From Heliocidaris tuberculata (Eukaryota; Echinodermata; Echinoidea; Camarodonta; Echinometridae): DNA of 64,000 nucleotides. Positions 1 to 11,105 of the stretch are shown here, one piece after another. Numbering within the stretch: position 1 is the stretch's first letter; the number at the start of each line of letters is the position of its first letter. The position numbers and the translations under genes were made by a program. A model generated the notes under the pieces. The model ran no database searches, had not been told where the DNA came from, and was given only the letters and a program-made list of their open reading frames with translations. The stretch is taken from NCBI GenBank assembly GCA_025618425.1, contig CM046836.1:26535087-26599086 (forward strand), in the 5' to 3' direction.

Positions 1-741
1 AAAATCACAATACAAGTTGGAATATCATAAAATATCTGTGGTCTAAGTACCTGTACTAATTATACTTGTTTCATGTTTGATTAGCACATGGTTATAATGA
101 AACAGAAATGAACAGAAATGCGGATGTTAATTCATTTAGTTAGTTTGTGTTATTCCAGCTTTTGATTTGAATGTTTTTTGAATGTCTTATTGACTCGACG
201 GGCCTGCCTAATATGTGACGATATTGTTTATTCAAAGAGTTAATCTATCTATTCTGTCTATATTTCATCTCAGTTATGTTCAGTTATCTCAGTATATCTT
301 TGCCCCGGCTTTATTTACAGTTGCATGTTATGTCCGACCATGTCCAGACAATTAACGCCGGACAACTACGACCTCATCACCCACATCATCCCTACAACAC
401 AAATACAACACCTCCTTCGGCAACCTCGGCAACTCCGGCTCCCAGGCCCATGCTACTGTGCCATGACAGCCTTACCCCCCCCCCCCCCCCCCCTATTTCA
501 TTAGATTGGTTTCAGATAATTATATAAGCATATATTTTAAAGTCATCTTCCGGACCTCTTTCGAGATCTAAAATCAAATATCAGTCAAAGAAAGATCTGT
601 ATTAAAGCATGCTTAGAAAATGTGTTGGTTTTAATTTTGCGGAACATATCAATCTATCATCTGTGATCGTACACGCATAATAAAGTTTCTCCTCCCTCTA
701 TATCACACATAATTTCTTGGAAATGTTAATACGGTGGAGCA
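1..741. other. No gene seen
   Basis: AT-rich sequence with no ORF that resembles a protein. It contains one poly-C run near 475-492. The open frame at 276-527 is proline-rich because it runs through that tract, so I do not treat it as coding. Confidence 0.6.
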
Positions 742-1000
742 GTTTCAGTTTCAGTATCAGTTTCAGTTTTATTTCATATTTCAAATGACATTAATTGGAA
801 CATAAACAATGACCATTGCATTATTACAATAATATAGGAACATATCCTCAATACTTTCAACAAAAGAAGAAGAAGAAAAAAAAAATACAAGTAAACATAC
901 AAAGACACAGATCAACATTTCCATCATTTTAAAGTTGGGATAAGACAAAATAGTTTGGCGTGAAATATGAGGGAATCTATTAAGAAGCTAGGCTTGTAAT
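742..1000 (-). repeat. Probable LINE 3' tail (reverse orientation)
   Basis: Read on the minus strand, an AT-rich stretch ends in a polyadenylation-like AATAAA followed by about five copies of a short CTGAAA unit (plus strand CAGTTT, 744-775). A 3' UTR that ends in short tandem units is typical of CR1/L2/RTE-type non-LTR retrotransposons. No coding sequence is left, so the clade cannot be named and the upstream limit is uncertain. Confidence 0.4.
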
Positions 1001-1590
1001 ACTGTAAAGCAAATAATCTCTTGTTTGGTTTTCCTATTGTGATCAACATACAGTGATTCTTACAACAGAATATCTTCCATAGTCATTGTTATCATAGGAT
1101 GTTGTGGTTATGACTGACGTCACAGCTTCAATCCTCAACTCACATGGATCGGATCACGTTTGTGATTCTTTATTAATTTACATTGATTGAGAGAATTCTC
1201 CACAAAAAAAAAAAAAAATTGCTTTAGATTACCATGATTTCCGGTTTTCTCAAATAAACCATCATCAGCATACAAGGGCACATTATTGCAAGGGGATCAG
1301 ACGTCTCTTGCCCGAATTCCAACATTTCCCGTTTAAAAGCTGTGCGAGACATCGAAGGGGGCGAGTAATTTTGATACTCTTTGCCATTAAAATGTACTTA
1401 ACAAGATATTAAAAACACACATAAACCACCCTGCTTTCCGAACAATTATCATTACTGATTACTGTAATACTCTTGTTTTTATCAAAATCTGGACTGTCTA
1501 TCATTACAATCTATCCATTATCATCTTTGTTGTCTGTATTTACTATACTGTACATGATTATGCATATCTCTTTTCCACTCTATAGCCCGT

Positions 1591-1737
1591 ATTCTGAACT
1601 CCGGGTTAACTTAAACTCCAGTCTAAGTTAAGCCAGAGCTTTAATTAAAAGTGACTTAAACCGCACGTCTAGTCTAAATTTCTGTACAAAGTTAAACCAT
1701 ACTAGACTGGAGTTTAAGTTAAACCGGAGTTCAGAAT
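1591..1737. repeat. Foldback element (TIR starting ATTCTGAACTCC)
   Basis: The arms are near-perfect inverted repeats of about 35 bp: ATTCTGAACTCC with TTAACTTAAACTCCAGTCTA at the left, and the reverse complement at the right ending at 1737. The centre is AT-rich and non-coding. The element looks like a short non-autonomous DNA transposon. Partial echoes of the arm (GGTTTAAA, TTTAGACTGG) lie just beyond its right edge, at 1755-1790. Confidence 0.7.
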
Positions 1738-1854
1738 GTGATTTTCTAAAACTTCGGTTTAAAGGGCAGGTTTAGACTGGGTTTAAATCACACTTTTTTT
1801 TTCTTTTTTTTTAAATAAGACACATGCACACGCTGGTATCAATATGTATATAGC

Positions 1855-1981
1855 ACTTCATTTATTTGATGTACTTTGAAAGAGCATTGCCTTGCTCAAG
1901 GGTATAAGTGCCGTGCAGGGGATCGAACGCCCTATCCTCGCATCTCCAGTCAAGCACCTTAAACCACTGGACCACGGCACC
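1855..1981 (-). repeat. tRNA-derived SINE
   Basis: On the minus strand, positions 1981-1907 form a 75-nt tRNA-like head. The ends GGTGCCG and CGGCACT can pair as an acceptor stem. An A-box-like TGGTCCAGTGG and a B-box-like GTTCGATCCCC sit at the usual spacing, and the T stem can form AGGG/CCCT. The loop would read GGA (Ser-like), but the D and anticodon stems are imperfect. A non-tRNA tail with CCCTTGAGCAAGG follows and ends in an A-rich segment. This is a SINE rather than a working tRNA gene. Confidence 0.6.
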
Positions 1982-1984
1982 TCC

Positions 1985-2574
1985 TAATACTGGCCTATAT
2001 CTTTCTTTCTTCTTATCAATATTTCTCCGGCCTTTATCCTGTTTCTCTTTCACATACATGTATTTCTGTTATTCCTCTCTCTTTTACTTTCATCCTCACC
2101 CCATTTCTCCCTTATTCTGTTATTTAGTATGGTGAATGGTCATTTCAGTATTGGTAATTTCTAAATTCTCGGGGGGGGGGGGGCTGTAGCCTTGTCAGTC
2201 CCACCCCCCCCCCCCCCCGCCTACTACACCTAAGCCGGTCACTGCAGCACCTAAAAGCGTGTTTACCAAATCAATTTATTAAACATGTATATGTCTCAAG
2301 CATTTCCTAATTTACCGAGATATCTCAGAGCGTATACATAGCTAATTATGATGACATTTTGTTGTCCATATGGTGGGAGATATCTCGGAGTGAGAATCCC
2401 TTATGGATAGAGAAAGCGGAAAATTATGAGGAAAGAAGAAGGCATATGAACGCGGCCTCAAAGCTCAGTCACACCGCCAAACCGATTACACACTGACTTC
2501 ATTCGGAGTAATGTAATTTTGTGTTCGGTCTAGGGTAGCTCTCCTTGGTGTGACTGGGAGTATTAGTCAGGTAT
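1985..2574. other. No gene seen; poly-G and poly-C runs
   Basis: The only structure is a pair of facing homopolymer runs, poly-G near 2171-2183 and poly-C near 2203-2218, about 20 bp apart. They could pair as a hairpin and may be the remnant of a G-run-bearing hAT-type MITE. No termini are recognised. Confidence 0.5.
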
Positions 2575-2722
2575 GGGCCCCGTTTCATAAAACTTGTTAT
2601 CAATAACAAGTTACGATAGTTGATATAAGCTACTGAAATCCTTGCATCTGATTGGCTGAGAGCGAATTCGTCAGAGAAATGTGGCAGTTATTACTGATAA
2701 CAAGTTTTATGAAACGGGACCC
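2575..2722. repeat. Palindromic MITE, GTTTCATAAAACTTG type
   Basis: The arms are GGGCCCCGTTTCATAAAACT at 2575 and its complement ending GGGACCC at 2722, with inner repeats TTGTTATC/GATAACAA. The centre contains CTGATTGGCTGAGAG (a CCAAT box on the opposite strand). Whole length is 148 bp with no coding potential. Related copies lie at 12632-12770 and 63039-63176. Confidence 0.75.
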
Positions 2723-3023
2723 AGGTGAGAATGTGAACGAAATATTTGGATTGTGTGGGAAATCAATAGCATGTTAAATTGATTTTAAAAAAGACCTCCC
2801 ATCTCGGATTCTCAGTTTCATTGAATGCTGAAAACGTGTCAGATTAGCACTCTTTTATTGATCTTGACCCAAACAAACAGCGTGGGTCTTGGGCAAAGGT
2901 GACACATCCAAAGTGTATATCGTTGGTGGCGCTTTAAGATAAATTTATCTGAGGCCTACACTAAACTCGTTGGTGATGCTGCTAGCGCAGCTACTATACT
3001 AATATAATACAAAATATCATATT

Positions 3024-4583
3024 ATTGCAATGTCGTCCTTCGACATTGCCTTGACTCGTTCACGTTCTGCATCCAAAAAAAAAATTGTTATTATTCTTCT
3101 TCTTCCACCAAAATCCTATTCGTTTTGCACTTAGTGCTTGTGACTTCTGTTTAGGTCCTTTCCTCTTGTCCATTTCCTTTCAAATTTCATATCCATATTC
3201 CTTGCCATGCCATGTAATGCATCTAACTCTTCATTTTTCGAAATCACTCATGCATGACCATCCAGGCGCCATTTTGTCCATTTTGGGGCCATTTTCATGC
3301 CCTCCTTTCTTCTTGCCTATCTCCACTATCCCAGACGCTACAGACTTCTAACAAATTGCTCTAGATAGTGCAAGACTTGCTCTTCAACTTTCTTTTTTTA
3401 ACCATCCCTTCAAAATTCCATCTTCATACTCTAAATTCAAATCCGAAATCGGCGACCCTAAGAAACGCAAAATTTCCTGAAATATTTATTTCCGAATATG
3501 AAAAATTGCCATAACTTCTTCATATCAATTCATTTTTGTCTCATATTTGCACTGTGTCTTGGTCTTATCATTGCACATATCCCTGCTAAATTTCATGGAT
3601 CAATAATTACGCATGATATAAATAGCGCCCTCTAAACTTTTCGAAATGACTATCTTCTTGTGGCCGTATCTCCGTCATGCTTGGGTAAATCCGTACCCTT
3701 TTTTGGATTTAGATACTTCAAGATATGCCCTTTTCAGCCAAATGAAAAAATATACACCTTATCACTGATCGACGTTGCGAAAATTGCCGGTAAAAATCAC
3801 GATATTTACGGAAATGCCGAAATAACTTCAACTTGCTCTAAATTTGCGAACGTTTAACCTACGTCTTTGAAATTTGGTGAGTATGTGTATTTATATATTT
3901 GACAACTGTCAACTAAATTTGATAAAAAAACTGATGACGTCATCGCAAAGTTATTGCGGAAAAACCTCAATTTACCTGCACTACATAATATTGAATAATA
4001 TGCTTATTTTAAATGGCGCGCTAATGGCAGTCGGCTCAAAATGACCGCCATGGAATTCCCTTCTCAGGGATACCAAACACGGTATATGGTCTCACAGAAA
4101 ATTTTCAGTAAATTGCGATTTAAGTCAGGTCATAATATGGATCCTGCACAGTTCCGCCCATGCATTACAAGTATTGTCTATGGGGCAAATCGGGATCCCT
4201 ACTTTGGCCCCCTGAACGATCTTTATTTTTCTTGAAATTTTGCAGGCACCTTCTCTGACTCGAAGAGAATCTCGAAGCCGGATTTTTAAAATCGGTCAAG
4301 CGTGACATTTTAAACGCCATTTTGTCCTATAAAACTTTCATGCATCACACGCTCCGATAGGATTGTCATAAAAATATGAGAGTGGTTTCAAAATGACGGC
4401 TATGAAATGTTCTTTCCTATGATACCAAATACGGCATATAAAGAAACAAAAAAGGCCAAGATAATAGCAAAGAAAGTCATTTCAGTACATACCATGATTC
4501 TTCAATACAATTCTACACAGTGCAATGTGCCGTGGTATAATATACGTCACATTATAGTGTGTAAGCCACGTGGCCGAAGCCTC
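3024..4583. repeat. Dispersed 1.5-kb repeat, copy A
   Basis: This 1560-bp stretch aligns by eye along its whole length with 27832-29363 in the same orientation. Shared landmarks in order are ATTGCAATGTCGTCC, the CGCCATTTTGTCCATTTT segment, GTGGCCGTATCTCCGTCATG, TGATGACGTCATCGCAAAG, ATGACCGCCATGGAATTC-like sequence, and GCCACGTGGCC at the end. The first bases form an 8-bp stem (CAATGTCG / CGACATTG). The last bases contain a GCCACGTGGC palindrome. No frame is conserved in both copies, so it is non-coding. An ATC microsatellite follows immediately. Confidence 0.8.
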
Positions 4584-4590
4584 TCATTAT

Positions 4591-4777
4591 ATCCTCATCA
4601 ACATTATCCTAATCATCATTATCATCATTATATCATCATCATCATCACCACCATTATCATCATCATCATCATAATCATCATTATCACCATCAGCATCATA
4701 ATCATCACCATTATCATCACCATCATCACCATCATTATCGCCATCACCATCATCATTATATCAATCATCATTTTATC

Positions 4778-4808
<31 letters not shown>

Positions 4809-5360
4809 CCATTACTATCATCATCATCATCATTATATCATCATAATCATGATCACCATCACCATTATTATATCATCATCATAATCATCACCATTATCAT
4901 CATCATCATAATCATCATGATCACCATCATCATCATAATCATCACCATTATCATCATCACCATCATTATCATCATCATCACTATCACCATTATCATCATC
5001 ATCATCACCATTATTATATCATCATTATATCATCATAATCATCATCACCATCATTATACATCATCATCATAATCATCACAATTATTATCACCATCATCAT
5101 CACCACCATTATTATATCACCGTTATCATCATCATTACCATTTCCATCATCACCATTATTATATTATCATTATACCATCATAATAATCATCACCATTATC
5201 AACATCACCCTCATCATCAACATCATCATCATCATAATAATCATCACCATTACTATCATCATCACCATCATCATCACCATCATCATCATTATATCTGTCA
5301 TCATTTTATCATCATCATTATCACCACCATCATCATCACCATTATTATCATCATCATCAT
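4591..5360. repeat. (ATC)n microsatellite, about 770 bp
   Basis: Imperfect CAT/ATC trinucleotide array with scattered ATT and ACC variants. The long reading frames that cross it (isoleucine, histidine or serine runs) are artefacts of the repeat. Confidence 0.95.
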
Positions 5361-5845
5361 GGGCGTCAATCCGAATTAGACCGTGGGGGGGGGGGGGGGA
5401 CACGAGTTCAGTGAGGATTAGCGGGGGGGGGGGGATGGGGTCGGAGGACATAGAATGCGGTGTTTGCAGGGTATGGTATGGCATAAGGGTTAACACCTAC
5501 CCCCCCCCCCCTCCCAATATAAATTTAGTATGAGAAACAGTGAAATATATGGACTGAATAAAACAAAATAATGTACGAAAGGTTTAATGTTTGCATTTTT
5601 TTCCTAAAAAGTGAAAATGTTCCATAATATATAACTTACTTTAACAGAATTTCTCAATAATTTAGAAACCCTTAGATCTATAGGGGAAAAAGTGAGGGGC
5701 ATATTAAAGCAAGGACCGCAATGGCGCGCTAATCTTGGTTTCATAAAGCCCCCATCACACCAGACTCGTTCTCATCACTACGTTCTGAAAAAAATGATGC
5801 CAAACGGGTTACAACTGTGGTGAACGCGAACGAAGTGGACGTCTC
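5361..5845. repeat. G-run element remnant next to ATC array
   Basis: GGGCGTCAATCC starts directly at the end of the ATC array, followed by three G/C runs (about 5384-5399, 5423-5434, 5501-5512). The same terminus, in reverse orientation, borders another ATC array at 11541-11552. It is probably one end of a G-run-bearing MITE that inserted in ATC sequence. The remainder to 5845 shows no gene. Confidence 0.45.
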
Positions 5846-6068
5846 CCCTCTATATCTCTCTTTCTCTGTATTCTATCCATCTATCTCTCCGTCTCTCTAT
5901 ATCTTTATCTCTCTCTCTATCTCTCACCCTCTCTTTATCTCCCCTCTATCTCTATCTCTCACTTTATCTCTCCCTCTATCTCTCTCCCTATTTCTCTACA
6001 AACTCTCTCTTTCTCCCTCTATCGCTCTCTCTATATCTCTCTTTCTATCTCTTTATCTATCCCTCTCG
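5846..6068. repeat. (TC)n-rich microsatellite
   Basis: Degenerate CTCTCTAT/CTCTCT array on the plus strand. The open frame across it is low complexity. Confidence 0.9.
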
Positions 6069-6122
6069 TACATCGTTTATAACATTATTCTGCCAAAAGG
6101 GGGTTTGACGGCATGGATTATC

Positions 6123-7357
6123 TTAAAGGGAAATCAAAACCTTAATTTTTTTCTATTGATATTATATGAAGCGTAACTTGCTGATTAATTTGATACCAAA
6201 TTTACCAGAATTGGACAGCTATGAAGAAAGTTATAGAATGTTTTAGATCCCACCTAACAATTCTTTCGCCCTTCGTCTGCTGCACATGGGGCCGCCATTT
6301 TCCACGAATGACGTATCTGTGGACAACTGGCTAGTCTAGATTGTGTCCTTTTTTATTATTTTTTTTAATTTCGTTTATTCCCCTACACTGCTCTTTCTCT
6401 ATGCTACACAGGGCGCAACTCTCCACATAGCGCGCGATCCCAAAAATTTCGCCCGGAAGGTGGAATTGCAAATGGTCTTAATTGTTCGGATTGCGCGATA
6501 CGGAGACCATAAAACAAAATATTAGGGGCAAGTTTTATTACTTTTCCCTGAATACTTTTCTTAAAGCATTTCTCTGAATATTTAATTAGATTTTTCCCTT
6601 TTTGAAAAAGCAGGCCACAAATCAGCAATTAATTCAGAGCACAACAATTGCCATAGTGTGCTGTAGCTGAAATTCCAGAACACCTTTTTAACCCACAGTC
6701 ATGAACGAATCATTAATGACACTGGACCGCAAAAGGTTGGGGGAAACGACAGCTGCAACACACAGTGGCCATTGTCGTGTTCTGAATTAATTACTGATAC
6801 ACACAAATTTTGTTGCCTTGATTTTTTAAAAAGTGAAAAATCTAATTAAATATTCAGAGCAATGTTTTAAGTAAAGTATTCAGAGAAATGTGAAGAAACT
6901 TGTTCCCAAGCGATTTTACATTCTTCAACTTTACAATGTAAAAACCTCAGTCTGATACGATGTATAGATTTTGAGTTATTAACAGTGAAAAGTGTCCAAA
7001 GTTTTTTTTTAAATACCTAGTAGTAGTGAAGAATCGCGCTCTGCGTGGGATATGCATGTAGAGAAAGAGCAGCATAGGGGAATAATCCACATTAAGATTT
7101 TTTTTTAAAAAGATAGAATCTAGACTAGGAATTGTCCACATATACGTCATTATTTGACTAAGTCAACTGGAAATATGGAAAATGGCGGCCCCCATGCATG
7201 TGCAGCAGACGACGGGTGAAAGACGATTTTGGGGGTTCATCATTCTATAACTTTCTTCATAGCTGTGCAATTCTGGTAAATTTGGTATCAAATTAATCAG
7301 CAAGTTACGTTTCATATAATATCAGCTGAAAAAAATTAAGGCTGGGTTTCCCTTTAA
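6123..7357. mobile_element. Long-inverted-repeat DNA element flanked by TTAA
   Basis: TTAA at 6123-6126 is followed by AGGGAAA and a left arm of roughly 300-400 bp. The right arm is its reverse complement and ends TTTCCCT then TTAA at 7354-7357. Matching landmarks include ACTTGCTGATTAATTTGA near 6177 against its complement near 7295, and GCCGCCATTTTCCA near 6291 against TGGAAAATGGCGGC near 7178. The interior has no transposase frame. TTAA duplications are typical of piggyBac-like elements, but the terminal bases are not the usual CCC of that family, so the superfamily is open. Confidence 0.7.
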
Positions 7358-7909
7358 TTCAGAGAAACCCAGAAAAATAATGTTCTCTTAATTTCTTTGA
7401 ACACCTGTAAGGATTCAGAAAAGGCTAAAAAAAAAAAAACACTCATTCGTGACTTTGATAGTGTTTATGATAGGCAAGTGACGACACTTGGTATATTTCT
7501 ATACTTCGCCCAAGCATTTGTCATGATTGATCACTGATCATATTTTTTTGCAAAAAATAAATAAATAAATAACAACAACATTACACCATATATGCTGTTT
7601 TATTCAAATTTTATTATTGAACTAGTCAACAGTTATATTATTACATTCTATGATGAATCATCAAAAATGAATTAATATCACCCTCAAAACAAAACAATGC
7701 ATTTTAATTATGTTTATATTTTAATAAAGCAGAATATGATACTCAGAAAGACACAAAAGTCCCACACAAGGTAGTCAATGTTACATATCTTACATGTGAT
7801 TTCTAGAAATACAATACACATAGTTCCCTACAAATTTGGCGTTGATATCATCCTTTCTTAGCATGTACAATTACATTTCCTTTTTTGCATGGAAAATGTG
7901 GTGAAAGTT
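7358..7909. other. No gene seen
   Basis: AT-rich sequence between the inverted-repeat element and the hAT relic. On the minus strand it lies just downstream of the hAT stop codon at 7910, so part may be old 3' UTR. No clear AATAAA was identified at the expected distance. Confidence 0.5.
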
Positions 7910-9103
7910 TCATTTTATTCTTCCAAATATTCGTTCTCTGCTTTCTGAGTTTTGAACGAATGCAGCAGCTATGTCCCTGGCTTTGACATGTGCAAGTCGC
8001 TCCCTATGGACATGGCACAACATGACATGGTTCAATCTCTCCTGCTTCATGGTATTTCTGAGCCATGTTTTTACACGTCTTAGGGCACTGAAAGATCTCT
8101 ATGCTTGGCAAGAACTTGCTGGTGAAACAAGCAGGAGTCTCAGAAGTTGCTCAACATTTGAGAACATCCCCCTAACTTCCCGAATCATGCCCTGAAATGC
8201 CTTCCTGCATTCTTCCACAGAAGAATATTTGTGACCCTCCACCACAAAACGACCAATAAGTCGCAATGGAAGTTTTAGAGTAAATAGCTGAAAAAGGTGG
8301 TTTGGGGTAGAAATTTTGATTTTAAGTTTTTTATATTTTCTGAAAGTTCATTTATCAATCTACCATCTGACAAAATTTCAGGTTAAAATATCTTGTTGAA
8401 ATATGTTTTTACTCTAATTCAAAATGACCATGTTTTCCTGGACATTCAAACTTTCTGTGTCAACTTGCTGGGATTGTACTTCACATCGCTTTTCTGGTAT
8501 AGCTTAAAAACTATGCACTGTCTGATATTCAAATTCTAAAGAAACAAAGAAATATATCTATTCTGAAGGTATGGAAAGTTTCAACCCAATCAAACAAGAC
8601 AAGTTATATATCATTTTAAAGCTTAGAATCTAAGCTTTTAAACTGTGTTGAAATTTTAAAAACCCAAATTTCCGACTTATTGGTCGTTTTGTGGTGGAGG
8701 GCCACATTTGAACTGATGTCGGAAGAAGATCAATTCACACCTAAGACCATCCCCCAATTCAAACTTGTCAATGGGATCATCATCTATTGATCCACATAGT
8801 AGAACCGATGCCAGTCTTTTTTGTTCTTCTATGTCTGTTGAGGTAAAGTAGATCCTGAAATTGGAAAGGGCACTGTCTATTAGCTTGAAGAACTCTACAC
8901 GATACTTTTTTTCTAGAGATTCTGAAACATATTGCTGCGATCCCTCAGTGTATCTAGCTGGAATTCTTTCTTTGCGTGACATTAGGGGATCCAGCTTCCA
9001 CTGCTCGATTTTCTTCATTGCTTCTTCATATAGAGCTTTAAAACTCTCTTCAGAACGGAACTCTTGTAGCTCATTCTTAACAAGCTCCGCAGAAGCAAGC
9101 ATT
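7910..9103 (-). pseudogene. hAT-family transposase relic, C-terminal half (ZMYM1-like)
   Basis: The minus-strand frame runs from 9103 to 8711 and resumes from 8231/8226 to a TGA at 7910-7912. Removing the MITE at 8232-8705 plus one copy of its 5-bp duplication keeps the frame: ...FFRHQFK joins YSSVEECRKAF. The upstream part has the DPLMSRKERIPARY segment followed by KKYRVEFFKLID, as in vertebrate and invertebrate ZMYM1-like hAT proteins. The end is the hAT dimerisation region, with LLLVSPASSCQA and RSFSALRRVKTWLR followed by QERLNHVMLCHVH. Between them the expected Glu codon reads TAG, so the protein is broken there. The N-terminal zinc finger and DDE start were not found upstream; a second MITE occupies 9107-9263. 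A decayed transposon is likelier than a live domesticated gene. Confidence 0.8.
8232..8705. mobile_element. 474-bp MITE, TIR CCCTCCACCACAAAACGACC
   Basis: The terminal inverted repeats are about 30 bp, beginning TGACCCTCCACCAC at the left and ending GTGGTGGAGGGCCAC at the right, with one mismatch. ATTTG flanks both sides (8227-8231 and 8706-8710), consistent with a 5-bp target duplication. The interior is AT-rich and non-coding. The element sits inside the hAT relic, and removing it restores that reading frame, which supports both boundaries. Confidence 0.85.
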
Positions 9104-9106
9104 CCT

Positions 9107-9263
9107 GGGCCCCGTTGCATAAAACTTACCATTATGGTAACTTTGTCATTTATGGTAACTTCCATGGAAAGCTTGATTTTGATTGGCTGTTGAGCATTGT
9201 TACCATGGTAGTTACCATTGATGGCAAAGTTACCATAATAGTAACTTTTATGCAACGGGGCCC
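9107..9263. repeat. Palindromic MITE, GGGCCCCGTTGCATAAAA type
   Basis: A 157-bp palindrome. The arms are GGGCCCCGTTGCATAAAACT and its complement. Internally it has repeated GTTACCAT/ATGGTAAC motifs, including GTTACCATGGTAGTTACC. The centre reads TTTTGATTGGCTGTTGAG, another ATTGG core. It separates the hAT relic from the OTU-like fragment. Confidence 0.8.
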
Positions 9264-9380
9264 TGAAATAGTATGTGTGGGTTCTTGCTCTAAAGTAGCA
9301 GTTGCCATCACCGCCCACGTCTGTTCTTAACCTCAGCCCACATTTCTTTGCGTTTGATAGCAGCCGCTGGATGTGGGCGT
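9264..9380 (-). pseudogene. Possible exon with OTU-like catalytic loop
   Basis: On the minus strand a good splice acceptor (TTTATTTCTTATTCAG) ends at 9381. The frame that follows reads AHIQRLLSNAKKCGLRLR and then TDVGGDGNCYFRA. The G-D-G-N-C-x-F-R-A pattern matches the catalytic cysteine loop of OTU-family cysteine proteases. The frame then runs into the MITE at 9107-9263, so the His part of the active site is not visible. The next upstream candidate exon (9799-9879) ends in a phase that does not keep this frame, so the fragment may belong to a different or broken transcript. The family call is inference from one motif. Confidence 0.4.
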
Positions 9381-9798
9381 CTGAATAAGAAATAAAGCAA
9401 GTTTTGAATAAAGTGGATAGTTAATTGATGGCATTGTATGTACAAGGAAAAAAAAACGAGAAGTACGTGGATCATTTAAGTCTTGACTGCAAAAACTGAG
9501 AGATGCAATAAACAGAACATTTGATAATTTAAAAAAAAAATCAGGAAAATCAGGAATCCCTGTGACCTTAGACCTTTGACCTCGACACCCCCAAAACTAA
9601 TCAGATAATTGTCACTCCCCTATGCATACATAATTGATCGACTAACAGTTCTTTAATTATCGCGAGAATTTAAAAAAAAAGGGGGGGGGGGTGACGAACG
9701 GACAGACGACCTGAAAACATATAGCCTCTGGCAACCATCTACCGTGGGCGGAGGCATAAGAATGCAAGAAATTGACAGGTACCATACAATATGCTTAC
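9381..9798. other. Putative intron sequence
   Basis: Lies between two candidate minus-strand exons with matching splice signals (donor GTAAGC at 9798-9793, acceptor at 9381). It contains A-rich runs and one poly-G run near 9680-9690, and no open frame of note. Confidence 0.35.
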
Positions 9799-9879
9799 CT
9801 TGTCCTTGACTATATCTCCTATCCTAGGAACTTTTGCATCCATATGATGGTAGCCTTTCTGTAGTTGTGGAGCCAACCT
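9799..9879 (-). CDS. Candidate internal exon, unknown protein
   Basis: An 81-bp segment with strong splice signals on both sides on the minus strand: TTTTCTTTTCACTTCAG before it and AAG|GTAAGC after it. Only one frame is open through it: RLAPQLQKGYHHMDAKVPRI then GDIVKDK, 27 codons, phase 0 at both ends. Candidate exon 11079-11105 upstream also ends in phase 0, so the two can be joined in frame. I do not recognise the family. A spurious exon remains possible, because conservation cannot be tested here. Confidence 0.4.
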
Positions 9880-11078
9880 CTGAAGTGAAAAGAAAATTGA
9901 GTCAACAAATATTATTTGCTTCATTCGACTTTATGCTTCTATAATAAGTTTTTACTTTCATTTACAATGCAGTTCTGAAGGAGGGAGATATATTTACTAG
10001 TCAATAGAAGAAAAAAAAAAGAGTCATTTAACTTCATGATAGACCTTATTTTGAAGAAAAAAAATCATGTATTCTACATCATATTTCATTGAAATTCATC
10101 AGAATGAGATTTTTATGATCTAATCTGTTCGGAATCTTAAAATTCAAATAGATCATAGATGAAGTGTTTACAAAACTTTGTCTTTAATTAACTTTAAATA
10201 TCAGTCAATTTGTTTGTATTCAGTTTTGAGATTCTTTGACAGGTAACTTCTTTTTTTACTCTATAGTATAAATTTAAAGAAAACTGCTACTTTTCATTGA
10301 AATTTGCTTTTCAGAACAGTAGAGTTAAACAAAAATTCTCAAAATACTCTAATTCAATCATTAAACTTCTCTCTTGGATCAGTTGCGCATTTTTCGTCAA
10401 TTGTATTATTTTTGTTTTTATTTCAAACTAAAGTCTACTAAACTTGAATAGCCATTAAATAAAATGCATCTATGTATGAATTCAATTCTGGGCCCCCCCC
10501 CCCCCCCCCTCTCTCTCTCTCCCTCTCTCTCCCTCTATCTCTCTATTCCTCTTTCTTGCTCTCTCCTTTTTTTTCTCTCTCTCTCTCTTCCTCTAACATT
10601 TTTTAGCTATTTTTTTTTCTATTTTCTCTTCTTTCCTTGTGGACACATATGTAACTGTAGTGTTACATTTAATTTGGACTGTGGACATGATACAAAATAG
10701 AAAATCTGATCCTATTTTGAAAGTTGAAACAATTTTTTGAATGAAAATATGGCCCACCTACTACTATAGTACTAGCCTAACTTATTATTAAGTTAGAGAA
10801 TCTACTAGTAAAAGTTACTATGGTAGGGCCTACTTAATAATCAAGAGTGACAATTTGGGCTTCTTGGCAAGGCCTAAACTTAATAACAGACCTACACTAC
10901 AGTTAAGTTAACAGTTAACTTTAGCCCTAACGTCAAGCCAAGGCTAGGCCAGGGCAAAAAGCTGGAACAGGGCTTACTCAGTCTCAGACTGAGTCTAGAC
11001 TCTCACAATCAGACGAAGATGACAGCTAGAGAATGAGGAAATTTGTAATTTTAGTTAGGGTCTAAGCTTTATAATTAC
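9880..11078. other. Putative first intron; (CT)n tract inside
   Basis: On the minus strand this lies between candidate exon 1 (donor at 11078) and exon 2 (acceptor at 9880). It contains a poly-C run at about 10493-10509 followed by a (CT)n-rich tract to about 10600. No coding frame is recognisable. Confidence 0.4.
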
Positions 11079-11105
11079 CTTTTTTGCCCTCGATGTTCTT
11101 GCCAT
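11079..11105 (-). CDS. Candidate first coding exon, MARTSRAKK
   Basis: On the minus strand an ATG in good context (AAAATGG) opens nine codons, MARTSRAKK, and meets a donor AAG|GTAATT at 11078. The basic N-terminus, the GC-rich block just upstream and the in-phase exon at 9799-9879 suggest the start of a small gene transcribed toward lower coordinates. Identity unknown. Nine codons alone are weak evidence. Confidence 0.35.

Noticed and set aside
4407..5072. 221-codon open frame rich in Ile, His and Ser
   Set aside because: It lies within the ATC microsatellite; trinucleotide arrays without stops give open frames in several phases.
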